A stretch of 64,000 nt of DNA from Varroa destructor (lineage: Eukaryota > Arthropoda > Arachnida > Mesostigmata > Varroidae): the NCBI RefSeq assembly GCF_002443255.2, contig NW_019211455.1, positions 12,504,320-12,568,319 of the forward strand, given 5' to 3'. A program made the translations under genes and the position numbers. Shown here piece by piece: positions 39,640 to 52,000 of the stretch; the stretch's first letter is position 1, and the number at the start of each line of letters is the position of its first letter. The notes beneath the pieces were generated by a model. The model saw only the letters and a program-made list of their open reading frames with translations. It ran no database searches and had not been told where the DNA came from.

Positions 39640-40545
39640 CTGTCACCGTTGAAATATCTACTCAAAAACAATTTATCGATTTTGAAAACGGAATCGGGAC
39701 CTAGGAAATGCCCCGTTTTAGCCAAACGCCTCAATTTGATGACAAAGCTCTGAAAGCACTTTTTAAGGGTGACGGTAGGCAAATAGTATTTGGCCGAAGA
39801 GGTGGGCCGCAGCCACAGAACAGTTATTAACCACTTTAAGTTGCACGTTAAATTTCAGGTTTACCCAGACTTGAAGCTTGGATACCTTAGGAACTCTGTA
39901 AATCCAACAAAAAGTCATGGCTTAATGCTGCATCTCAACACCTTGCCCGATCTCGAACGTCACGGGGCCACAATGAGCGAATTTTTGTGTAAAACTAATG
40001 TTGGTACTTTAATATGAACCAGCGATCGCAATGAGTGGCCTCAGACGGGAAGTTAAGGACTAATGCCCAGTCAGATCCTTGTAGGAAAAAGGTCATGCTT
40101 TAGTGGAGCTACGAGGACCTAATTACACTGAAAATTGCGTTTTACAAACCAGATAGTTGACCGGCGCCATTTGGCCCGGTAGCATCGAATCAACTGGGCT
40201 ATTCAAAAGACGAAGTTAGACCATCCTCTTCTATGGCAAAACGAGCCTATGCACCGCAAACATGGTCAAAGCTGTTCTTCGGGACTTCAAATATTAGGTT
40301 CTGTTATACTCTGTATATTTTTCGGACGGATTTTCACATTTTTCACTTACTAGGCAATAAGGACAATTATTTTCGAGGCCTTACCTTTGACACGAATCAA
40401 CGACTTAGAACATTTGGAAACTTTTGTGGGACAGAGCCCGCTACTTTCTCACCAGATGGAGCGCATCATTTAGTGGAAGTATAGGAGATAACATAATCTT
40501 TAACAGAAAAAACCTAATGTCTTTAAACGGGCACTATTTTCAATC
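39640..40545 (+). pseudogene. mariner-family transposase relic
   Basis: Degenerate Tc1/mariner transposase spread over all three plus frames. Blocks in order: FENGIGT (~39680), FDDKALKALFKGDGRQ (39735-39782), the helix-turn-helix piece LAEEVGRSHRTVINH (39790-39834), LEAWIP (39870), ARSRTSRGHNERIFV (~39949), CWYFNMNQRSQ (~40000), a degraded KPDxHxKK-like piece (SDPCRKKVML), MVKAVLRDFK (~40262), TDFHIFHLLGNKD (~40330) and NGHYF near the C-terminus (40525). Order and spacing match full-length mariner transposases of ~345 residues. The first catalytic Asp is replaced by a stop-containing stretch, while the Asp of the S/T-D-F/Y-H block remains. No terminal inverted repeats were identified. Inactive. 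Confidence 0.82.
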
Positions 40546-40599
40546 ATTGTTGAAGCAAGTGGTTACATATATACACCTAAGCTCTCTAGTTTCGGCTTT

Positions 40600-43500
40600 G
40601 CTGCTACGTTGAACAGAAATAGACGTGGTCTATTGTCCGATATGTATTGTTGCAATATGAAACAGCCCAGGTCTCGAAGTGATTTTATCTACGAGGTTTG
40701 CCCACACATCCTCGCACAAAGAATACAAATTGTATGATTCATGGTAGTTTTGGTCCGGCCGCTGTAACTTTTCATTTTCACATATAATCAATACGCGCTG
40801 CCTGCCTCGGCGTTACCCTTACTGTGTGCTTTAGTGCAAGCGGCGATCACCACTTTAGATAATGTCATAAACGTCAAGGTCATAAATTTTCACATGATCG
40901 GCAAGCCTGTTCCACTCCACTGTTTACGTTTGTCCCATCATTCTAATAGTAATAAAAATAATTACTTAATCTGAATAGTCAAGTCAGAAAAGCTGCTTTT
41001 CTCTAAGGATTACTGAATCAGGAATTGAAGTTTAGCAACAGGAAGAAAATTATTGAATCTAGACATTTGGGCAGTTAACTTCAAGAACCTGAATATAACG
41101 TTTTGCATCTGTCTACTCGTGGCAGATCAGAAAATTCCCGTAAAACGACGGACCACAGATATCCACATTGTACTTGTGTTTTCATGCCTTTATAATAAAG
41201 TTCTACTATCATGATTATATAGCCTATATTGGTGAATCACACTAATTATAAAATAGTGAAAAATGAAACCTTTGATTAATTAAAACAGTCCGGTTACTGT
41301 CGTATTTTCTCCGTATCATTATAGGTGGTACATTATCTAAAAAGTGGTATTCTTGGCTAAATCTTCTAGCTAAATAATATATATCAGACGCAGATGTCTT
41401 CCTATAAGTTAAGTTGTTATCAAAGTTTTTACCAAAAAGACGAGAAGTCGTATTCCTGCTCCAGCTCTCCATTAATAGAGCGTCAGTTTTTCAACCCAAT
41501 CTCCCACAAAGTAAGACTCACAGCAAGCATCCCCTGGAACCCATTTATCTAGAGTACGCCTCAGCTGGACGCATTCGGCCCTGGGTGTTGTGCCAATGAT
41601 AAAAAAAAAAAATGTATTATACGCCTCTTAGCATATTGTCTAACATTATGGGGCGTTATGTGACCGGGGTCTTTTTAGAAGTGCGGATAGCTTGACCCCT
41701 TGCAGTAGTAGTTACGGTAATGGTTTGGAATTGAATGATTGCTAACCATTTATATGTATAAACGTACATTATTAATCCAAACATATTAGATTTAAATGTA
41801 CTTACTTACACAGTTCTGTGGGCAATAAAAACCATGGTTCTATAGTATTAAAGATAAAAATTATGGTGTACATAGGATGTATATTCTTGATGGTGCGCTT
41901 AAACTGGGAACAAACCTTAGCGGATAGTAATGGGCATGCCTTCCAGTACCAGACGAAAGCAAACAGCAACTGGCATCAAAACGTAAATGAGAATAGTCGT
42001 ACTTGAAAATCTCGTCACGCTCAATAAACCCCCTGTTGAGACTAAAGCCTTCCTAGTTTGTTCAAAAGTTCAGTTTTCGTGCGACTTTCGGGATTTCTGT
42101 GAGCCAGACCAAAAGGTATTTAATTGAGTTTAGGTTTCGGGGGTTCAGGTTTAAAAATATATAAGGTATATAACGAAATGGCTCAGAAAGTCGTCTTCAA
42201 CACCGCTAGCATTTTGATACAGAGGTTAAGAGCCGTCTTAAAGACGAAGACATCACTTCGCAATTTGATCATTGAAATTAGCTCAATAGGTTTAACGAAA
42301 GACATTTTGGGTTTTTGCATCTTCTTGGCTCTTCTAAATTATTGAGACTTTTGGCCTGTTGTATTTAATTCAATAGAAACGTAATATATTTAAGCGAGCT
42401 TATTTTTACCAGAGTCTCGATCCAAACGCACTGCCCATCTACAAAGCTAGCAGTCGATTTTCAATGCCTACGTAACAGATCTCCTTGCAAATTGGATTCT
42501 CCGTTCATAGAAAAAGTTATAACGCGCATTAAGTTACTTTCATACAATAAACTTGGTTTTATTTCTGATTCACTTTTTCATACAGCATATGACTCGTTCT
42601 GTTGTTTATTTCATAGCTATATTATAATGCATCGTAAACGATTGTTTTTTTTTTTTATATTTACCGTTACACGTATGTGTGTGTGTGTATATATATTTCA
42701 AATCGAGCTAATCATCAATATCATCGCTAGCATGGTTATTTTCATTATTATTATTATTATATTAGTTTCACACCTAGAATTAATATATATATGTGCTACT
42801 ATCATTACGTCTGTCTTAATTTACCTCCCTGAGCATGTATTTGGGGGGTGGCACAGACCAAATAACAGCGTCGAGCCTGTAGAACATACAATAGTTGTTA
42901 TTGTGGTGGGTTATTGTGTTTTTTGTTGCTGTTGTTTGTTGGATGCTAGCTTCATCAAAGCCATTGTTTAGATAATGCAGACACAGAAGTTTTACTATCA
43001 CCTAATTGTTGCCACTGTAATTAAACGTAACTACTAGGGGGGCTGGTTCGCGGTCAGCTGTTATCAGTATACGGGTGAGTAACAGGCGCTTTATTAACTA
43101 TTAACAGATTGCCTTTCCTCCACGAGTCTGGCCTTCGTTCTTATCTACGAGATCTACATCTCACGATTCCGCCATTCCAGTTCGGTCGGGTTGTTGACCA
43201 CCCTTTCATAACTATATGTATCGTCCGTTTCTCTCTGGCCATAACGAGACCAGCAGGCTTCCGAGTGAGCTTAGCGGGTAGCGATACAAAATGGGTTTGT
43301 GGTACAGCTTCAGTTATCGGTAACGGGCAAAACCGCAGCTTTAACGGCCAGTGGTTGCTTGCTCTTTCGGTTGCCGAATTGGGCTGAATGGTATCAGGAA
43401 TTTGCCCCAACAGCAGAAAATTGTGACAATGACTGGGTAGCGACCAGATGCTCGTTCGACACACCATCGAAAGTGAGGAACTATACAGCAGCTCCGTCAT

Positions 43501-45159
43501 ATTTTCCGTGGACACTATCCAACCTCCCCTCCACCCGATGCTCTCGTACTCGTTTCGTTTTCTTCGTTGTACTCCTTCTTCCAGTTGCGGCCGGCTTTTT
43601 CCCATCTCGGATCCCATTGGGTACATCACAACTGTGGTGTATCTGGCGGCGTTAGCGATAAAACACTCCATCAGGTTTTCTCCTAGCACACCAAGTAGCG
43701 CGGTTATACGTGTGCAGCTAAATATTCACATTAGCTAATTCTATGCATGGATTTATATAAACTTTGATATGTGTGTAAATTGAGTAGACGGACGCGACAT
43801 GTAGAACTTTATTTCCTACTTGTGCCTTTGTGTGCTTATCGACTTACAGATAGTATTCTAGAATAGTATATATATATATATAGGTTTATAGAATACCATA
43901 CGCAACCATCATTCTCGAGAGACTTAACTGTTTAGCGCGCCGAACTCTAGCAGCAGCGGTGGTGCTAGAGCGACGATGTTAATGTGTTTTTTACATTGGC
44001 ACTATTTACCTCTCGCATGTGTCCGACACGCACATATATGTGTATGTGTTGAAAGAAATAGTACAAATTACTCTTTGTTTGTGGTGTCGTTGTTACCCTG
44101 CCTCGGCGTACATAGCGCCGTCCCGTGCGAGCTGTGCTGACTTTATCTCTGTTTCTCTATGCGTATTATAACGAGTGTTCAAGAGAGCTCGTCTAATGAC
44201 GATTCTAAGGAATGACATTATCTAAAACCGGTATCGGAAATAAACAGACCCGACTATCTAGTAATGGCACGCCGTTCCAGAACTATCAAGGGTGTCTTCA
44301 TCAACTTCGAATTGCCAACACAATGTAAACATTTCGATTTAACTTCGATTTCGTTGAGCTCAAACAGAAAAAAACGCTTAACTCAAATTCAAAATGTCAG
44401 CGATCTATTACAAAAAGGCTACGTGTTTTCAAAAAATTAGCGGACTTGAAGACTTCCTCCTTACTAATTAATGATTATGCATGGTTGTTTTTCATCGTTG
44501 AATTTATAAACGTCAAAAAACTTGGTAAAACTTTTCTCCGTTCGTTTGCATTATCATTGGCTTACTACCTAATGTTCTAATCGTAATGCCTAGAAAGAAA
44601 AACGTCTCTGAGGAAACTGAAATTTGTTATCAATCCTAGCTACATGTGCATAGAAATTGATGTTACGTGTATTTGTAAATAAACCTTCATCATGCAATAG
44701 TTTCGTAAATTTCAGACTGCCAGCTTAAACCTTATTTCTTCGGGAAGAATCTATTTGAATATTTGCCGTATTTGTGTGTTCTGGAAACGTTTGATAGGAG
44801 CACAAAGGCCATGAAACGTTACTACTTGTAGAAAATTCATTATTTCGTAACTATAAGATTTGCGCGATAGACACGGGCAGATTTGCTGTTTTCAAAGGCA
44901 TTGGTAAGGGGGGATTACGCAGTTATATAGCGAGATAGATGTTATTCGCTTACGTTTTTTCAAGGTTCGCTTAATGCGCATTTGCTTTAAAATGTCTCTG
45001 AAGCTCGCGTCTCATTCATTCCTCATGTCATTTATGATATTGGCTTCTGATTGAGGCTACCGTACATACCCTTGACACTTTCAATGGATATATTGATTCT
45101 GTATCTCTTTACGCACTTAACGTAACGTTTATAAATAGTAACGATCTTTATCTAACGAT

Positions 45160-45194
<35 letters not shown>

Positions 45195-45800
45195 TACACT
45201 TAAGGTTGTCATCGCATAGAGCCACTGTGTATGAATTTTTACTCACACCCAACGTCAACACAAGGGCTATATATATATATATATATATGTATGTATAGCA
45301 ATAGATACGATCACCGCTCTAATACGATGCTTCAGCGACGCCCATTGTTTGTATGGTGTGTCAGCTTTATCTCTGTATGTACATCACAAGCTGGATAATC
45401 TTCTACAATTTGTATGGATACTAACCCGAACCATCGATTGCAGTCCGAGTATAGGAAGCTACCATCTAAAACACTGATATATGTATTTCATTGGAACTAT
45501 ACGTAGGCTTCAGCTACGTGTTTACTTGTAGGACAAAGCTGTTCGGGTATACGATCGTTACGTATTAATAAGACAGTGACACTATTTGATCTGACTGGTA
45601 CGAAATAAGCCAATGATCTTAACGGTCAGGAATACTCATAGGGTACGATTGGGTAGCGAACAAAACTCAGACAATATTATATACATCATCTTCGAAAAAA
45701 GAAGAAAAACTGTCGAAACGGCTTCAATATTGTCTAGGTTGCGCAGGTTTATCACAAGGTTGCCTCTAGGATACTCTTTTGTCGGACGATGGGCCAAGAG
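40600..45800. other. No recognisable gene; ORF-rich island at 43.1-43.7 kb
   Basis: Intergenic between the mariner relic and the end of the channel gene. At 43109-43740 long frames are open on both strands at once (182 codons minus, 118, 96 and 92 plus), in locally more GC-rich sequence. None carries a recognisable domain. The plus frame at 42492-42971 is dominated by hydrophobic low-complexity translation of TA/ATT repeats. Confidence 0.45.
45169..45288. repeat. Paired (TA)n microsatellites
   Basis: TA tracts at ~45170-45193 and 45269-45288, downstream of the channel gene. Shorter TA tracts occur at 24527-24543, 33277-33299, 43867-43884, 56434-56449 and 58204-58221. Confidence 0.95.
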
Positions 45801-45808
45801 GATCGTGA

Positions 45809-45814
45809 TTTAAT
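45809..45814 (-). promoter_or_regulatory. Possible poly(A) signal of the channel gene
   Basis: ATTAAA on the minus strand 68 nt after the stop codon. No AATAAA was noticed in the next few hundred bases. A variant hexamer this close to the stop would imply a very short 3' UTR. Confidence 0.25.
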
Positions 45815-45881
45815 GCAGGTCATATTGACGGCGTACGCGTTACTGGCACAGCGGATTCAGTTACTAACTGATTTCAACTGC

Positions 45882-46052
45882 TTATTGTCGCATGTAATAT
45901 GGCCAGTAGAGAATATTAAACACAATAAAACAGGCGGGAAAACCAATTCGGCTTGCTCGATCGATTCGTTTAGCCTGAAGCTTGGAATCCCACTGCCGTG
46001 ACCTCGCAATTACCGATTCTGTACCTCCACCTTTGGCAGCAGCTTGTACGAG
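45882..46052 (-). CDS. Channel exon H (terminal): end of M3-M4 loop, M4 and stop
   Basis: 171 nt, 56 codons plus TAA, acceptor TTGTTTTCAG. It encodes loop residues [20 protein letters not shown], the pre-M4 segment [14 protein letters not shown]4 [10 protein letters not shown] and a short tail PYYMRQ-stop. RID..SRI.FP..F..FN..YW is the M4 signature. An internal GTAATT at 46013 looks like a donor, but the frame runs straight through it into M4, so it is not used in this model. Confidence 0.93.
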   Translation of the reverse strand, partial: LVQAAAKGGGTESVIARSRQWDSKLQAKRIDRASRIGFPACFIVFNILYWPYYMRQ

Positions 46053-49000
46053 CTGAAAACAAATGAATTATCATATTTTAATTATCACCTCGTACCATTT
46101 GTAATAGGGATTTTACATGAAAAACCTCAATTTCGACTCAGAAGCACGCTTCGCGCGGCCGCAAAACGCGGATGACGACAAACTGCAGGTAATCTCGTGT
46201 GGAAATTCGGCCATATCTACGCCAAGAACTTTCTGCACAGATACAAGTTTGTCATATTATTGTCACAAATAGCCCGCACGCGAAACTATCAAATGTAATA
46301 GGGTTGACCCCCGCATTGTTAAAGTAACAAGAAAATGTCGCACAACATTTTGCACCGGCGGCCTAAACGGGAACTTTTACAATAACCGTAAACTAAACCT
46401 AAAATGTTGATAATTCTTAAAATTGGGTTGGTGCTGAAGAAAGCGCTCTATCAGAAGTCGTGGAGACAATAGCAACAACAAATTAATGCAAATTTGTACT
46501 CAGTTCGTTGGACTGAATTAAGGACTAGGCAATATTCCGAGCCGAAATTCATAAGGACCTGGCCCCCCATTCTGATTTTGAAGCGGAGCCTTAAATGATT
46601 GGTCGTGGAGAAATCCTGCCAATTATGATAGTCGCAAAGTTACCTACGACTGAGTGAATATTGCTTGCCGGTTTTGCCACTTTGTCGGAGAGAGTGCTTT
46701 TATAGACTTCAGTATCGCTTGCCGCCACGAGGTTATTTGAGCTGATAATTTACGTGACGAAAAATGATTCGAACTATCCGAGAGCTCAACTTCCATTCAG
46801 CGCGAGGCTAAACACTTTGAATTTCGTTTCGTATCGAGCCGTGTTTATCAAGCATACCTTATTAAAATGGTAGGACTCGGTAGCTAGCTAGAACAAACGT
46901 GTACACTGTAAACGCTTCACAGCCAACAAAAGACTATTAATATATACACTCACCATAGCGCCTCCGTTGCTGTCGTTCTGAAAGTATTCGATAAGATAAC
47001 AATTAGAAGAGCTTCACTTATTTTCTAAACGTATTCGCGGCAAATTTGAGACCGTTAGCTCTTTTAACGATAGTGAACCAGCAATTTCAATCAATGTTCG
47101 TGTCATATATGAGCGTGCTACCTTCCAGGTTCGGTAGGCTCGTGATATTTTTTTAGCCATTGCCTAGATTTCCTTTCGACACGCTTTCATTGCAGCAATG
47201 CTTTTCAGCTTAGATTTTATTTAGCAAACTGAAGCCCAACTCCCAACTTGGGGCGATCAATTTCGGGGCTCATTTCGGGCAAACACTGATAGTGAATTAC
47301 AGGCTTTTTGCCGACGTTGAGGTCAAAAGTTCATCGATAAGGCCAACAAACCCACGCAACTGATCGAACTTGATAGTCGCTCATATCTCAATGCAACGCA
47401 ACAAGAGTGACCAATGTAACCTCGACAATGTATGATCGCAAACTGGGTCCTAAAGTTTTTTTTCATTACCTTGTGCACATAGAATAGAAATTTGTAGCGA
47501 TGTCTTAATATTGATCACTTAAATAGAAATTAGTGAACTAGGCCGTAGAGATTTTGATAGGTCTTCTAGGGCCAAATGGAAAGCTTTTAACATCAATATT
47601 GTCGTTGAAGGCTCATTTTCCATAGCACCGAAGGCCGACTATCAAAGATATTTGCATATCTCGAATAGAAAGAAAACGTTACAACGAGCCCGTATTTGCG
47701 AGAAGGGGGCTTCGTAGTTATAATTATTCGTGTAGATGGACGTTGGCCGTTGGATAGTAATCTGGTGCGTGTATAGTACGTGCAGAAGGACAAGTGAACG
47801 GATTCATTCATCTATGATTTTCAAGTCGAGGTTACGCAAAGTCTACAATGTTCGTGCTGTTTTATTCTCGTTCGAGCCAGTCGGATGTGCCTTATACACA
47901 TACAGGCTATATATACACGTAAATTTATGAGGTTGGTTACCATGCAGCCTCATAGACCTGATGGAAAAATTTCGAAAACCACGGAGACCCACCACGGCTA
48001 GACCTTTAAGTAGAGACAGGTCCTTGGTGCTATAGCAAAGAGGTCATTCGAGTGAAGCGTTACTTTATAAACGCTATAAAAAATGTCAAAGCTTGACTCG
48101 TTCCCCAAAATAGACTTACATTATGTAAAACAATACAGTGGCTTACTGGATTGTGCCGCCAGAGGTAGTTGACCACAGTGAACTCGAGCAGAGCGGAAAA
48201 TACGAACGAAGTGCACGTGCCCATCCAGACGTCCATCGCTTTTACATACGATACGGGCGGGAGATTCGACTGGATCCCTGCTCCCTGGAGAAATAGCTGA
48301 AATTAGTTTTAATAATCGACAAAATGCCGTAGCCAATAACAGTATCTAAATAACCCGAGCGCAGATATTGTTCGCGCCCGGAACCACGCGAGACCGACAG
48401 TGTCGACTCGTTGCGCAACGTGTAGCTTATACGTTCCCTATACGTCTCTATAATACTATCATATAAATATTACCTTCAGAGTAAACGGATAGAATTGATG
48501 AGTGCTAGCTTGGGACGGCGTTCGGATGAGTGTGACGCAAGAATAGGATCGATTACTTGGACATAAGCTAAAATGTATATCAGTTCCTATGGCTGTCCAT
48601 CAATACATACACAAACAAATCGCCATTCAGTTACTTTAACGGAACGATAACTGGTGTTCATATTGCTTTTACAGTTACTATTGATCATACGGTTGGTGTT
48701 TCGGCCGCAAAATTCTACTGAGTGGGTATCATTTGTAGAGAATATATATTGGGGAGTAAATGGACCAGATGACGTAAATGATTTGTAAGAAATAGGATAC
48801 AGGAATACTGACTACATATACACGGAATGCTGTTATTTAATTCGTGACTTGGTAAAGTGGCGTAACCTCTGTGATGTTTGCAAGGCATAGAACTCTGCTA
48901 GATATTATGCTATTTCACTATATGCTGACACAAGTCAAGTTTATGGCGGCATCGCAAGGTGAGGCGCGGTTCAGGAACGTAACGGCTGTAATAATATGAA

Positions 49001-52000
49001 TCATCTTACGGTAGATGTCTACGGCGCATATCCACATACATTCGTAAGTTAACGCTGGAGTAGTTGGCCATTCAGCAGTAGAGACGGAAAAGGAAGTATC
49101 GTTCGAAGTTTTTTCTAGCCGAAAAAAATTCAACTCTATTACGATAATATAGCTTTGCCAGGTCCGTACCACTTGTGCTAAAAGACGTTTGGGCTTGTGA
49201 TAATGTCTCGTCGTAACGAAATCCAGTAGAATAATTCGGGTGATCAGAGATCTGATTCCACTCTGTGAGACAGCTAAGCTTACACCTAAAAAGCTGAGAT
49301 TGAACTTGAAACGCGGGGCATGACCAGAACAAGCAGTCTATTTCTGATGGGAAAGCTCGGTAGTACTAGTTCGACAGGTAGCTGGCGACCGAGTACTCGG
49401 CTCCACTGAATTCCCTAAATTGAAAGAAGGCCTTTGCTTTAAAAAGCAAAGCCGACTTGACCAAGATTATGGGACTGTTTTGCAGTCCTTATACTCACCT
49501 ATGCGACTTCTCGGAGAAGACCCCGATCTTCGAAAATTCTAGCAACAACGTTCAGGAAGGAAAACTACTTTTGGTTTTTGCAATGATTTCAATTACGTTG
49601 TGGTACATGGTACTTTTCTTTCGGATCTGACGGCGGCCTAGTAGCCGTTGCCTAGGAAACTGGCGTGGAGTAACGTGACTTGCCAATTGGGAAGAATATA
49701 TCAATATATTCTTATGTTTCGATGTTTTGCTATCTCGAGTGTACTGTAGTATCGTCGTGCGGGTGTATTTCTTCAAGACTCATTCATTAGTTTTCTTTTT
49801 TTTTTTTTTTTTTTTATGGGAGTGGCAATACATCAGTTGTTGTGTTTAGAACTCTTTATTCATATGGCTAAAGTGTGAAAACACTGAAGACATATTCGCT
49901 TGAGACTCGGATGAAGCAAGCAAACTTTACTTCACGGTTTCTTTTGCACTTAAGAAGCTTTCATTTAGCAAAGCTTGGCATGTCCAAAGCGATCGCTAGA
50001 AAAAAAAAAACTATAAATAGAGTAATTATAGCTTAGCGTGTGCTAGCTTTCAACTTCTGTGAGGACACGTTCCGAGATCACCACATATCGACCACCGAGA
50101 GCAAGAACGCCATGAATTTTTTTCTGCCTTTCTAATCTTTGACAGACAAAACGTCTGACCGAGTTGTAGATGGACAACGGCAGACGAAGAAGTTTATTAA
50201 AGTATTCAAATACAATCTTAAATGGAGAATTGTTGATCGTGACGTTTAATTGTCTACCAGCGCGGAGCTAAGTTCGGTCACTTAAACGTAAGCTAGGTCC
50301 ACGAGTATTTCGGAACTGAACAAACCTTCGACGATATGGTTAACAACGTGGTGACTCCTAGCGTAACTCTGGCAGGAATAGCATCGACATCAAGCCAGAA
50401 CGACACCCAAGAAATGACGACAATCAGGATCGTTGGCAGATACGACTGCACCATATGATAGCCCAAAGAACGCTGCAGGTAGAATTCAGCCTTAAGGCAG
50501 CTGTACTCGCCTGTGAAGAGACAATAGTTGCGAGTTTACACCTCATTTAGCTTCATTTCAATCAAACGCTCGCTTAGAGTTTGTCGATAGACTAGAAGCT
50601 TTTTTCTATCGCTAGAGTAAGAGTATCGCCGAGGACTCAAATATCAAATGTCCCTCATTAAAACCTGCACAGCAGCACATGCTAAAGAATGTGGCTTTTA
50701 ACTTGAGAACTTAGCTATAAATTATGTTGCTATTATTATTATATAAATCTAAATTTAAAGTAAATCCTGTTTTTTCCTGTATGTCAAACATAGCCCGCGT
50801 AAAATCATTGATTAGGTCTGATATTTGTACAGGTTGTGGCATTTGTTTAGGACGACTAGTTAAGTACTTTTAAAAGACAATCCAGTTTATATTAAACATG
50901 TTGAACGCGTTTTTCCGTGGACTTCTATTTGTTTTTTCAGGTTGTACAAAGTAAGCACAAATAGGATTTTTCATTACGACTGGACCTGTTATAATCGAAA
51001 GGAAACATTTAGCTAAAATTTATAATGAAAATGAACGAAGGATTCTGTGACATGTCATAATTACGTCGTTCCACTTAATAACAGGGCGATGGTAATCTAA
51101 TCAGACCTCGGCGCCCGAGCTAGAATTTAGTTGAGACTCCCTATGTTAAGTTAACTCTCTATGCCAGAGCGGAGGTGAACTTCGCATATACAGATGAATG
51201 GAAATTTATAAGGGTGTATATTCAAGATAATTCTGAAGGCAAATATGAGATCTTTGCAGGTGGCTGTATGCCCGTAGTGTGGCCGTGTAATTTCAGTGGC
51301 GGTATGGAACAATCGAATCAGAATAGGCTAACTAAGACGTTTTAATAAATAAGGAACGGGCCTATTACGACGAAGAAGTATCTGGGGCAGGATAATAGTA
51401 TAACTTAGGGTCGCTAAGCGATGGTAATTGGCTGGTTAGCAAGACTCAATTACTACGACAAAATAACTATAACATAGTATTCACTTAATTGTTTCATTTT
51501 CAATCAGATAAGACGCGTAAGGGTGTAAGGGTTTAAGGCAGACCAATGTGGAACTTTTCCTTGCACAGCGAGACTGTAACGTTCTCGATTTCGAACTGTG
51601 GTAATTTCATGTTTTCGAATAACATAACCGGATTTTCAGATGCCCATCTCAGCTGCAGTTCATCCGTCGTTTTCGAGACTGAAATCAGATAGAATGGCAA
51701 GATGTCAGATTGGCTTATGAGAGCTATAGATCACCACCACCGATACGAATGATAGGTTTTGGCAGTAATAACAAGCTCTTACGTCTAAATTTAAACAACA
51801 GGTTTTGCAATAGGCGCATACATGGGCAAATACATAACGCCAATAAAGTGAGAGTGAATTTTTGAGATTTTTTTTGTCCATTCATGCAGCGGGAAAACGT
51901 TTGTCTAAATAGAATTATGAGCTTATCAATCCGTAATATGCGACAGTTTCGTATTCGGGGAAGTTTATTCGCGGTGTAATACTACTGGCCGGTTCAGTAC

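Noticed and set aside
42492..42971. 159-codon plus-strand ORF
   Set aside because: Mostly hydrophobic low-complexity translation of TA-, GT- and ATT-rich repeats.
43141..43689. 182-codon minus-strand ORF, longest in the window
   Set aside because: No recognisable motif. Three or more frames are open at once in a locally GC-richer patch, so its length is not strong evidence. It is also not needed to complete the channel, whose M4 and stop lie at 46052-45882.
46012..46013. Donor-like GTAATT (and GTACAG further upstream) inside the terminal channel exon
   Set aside because: Reading through gives the complete M4 signature and stop in the same frame, which is far stronger evidence than the donor match.
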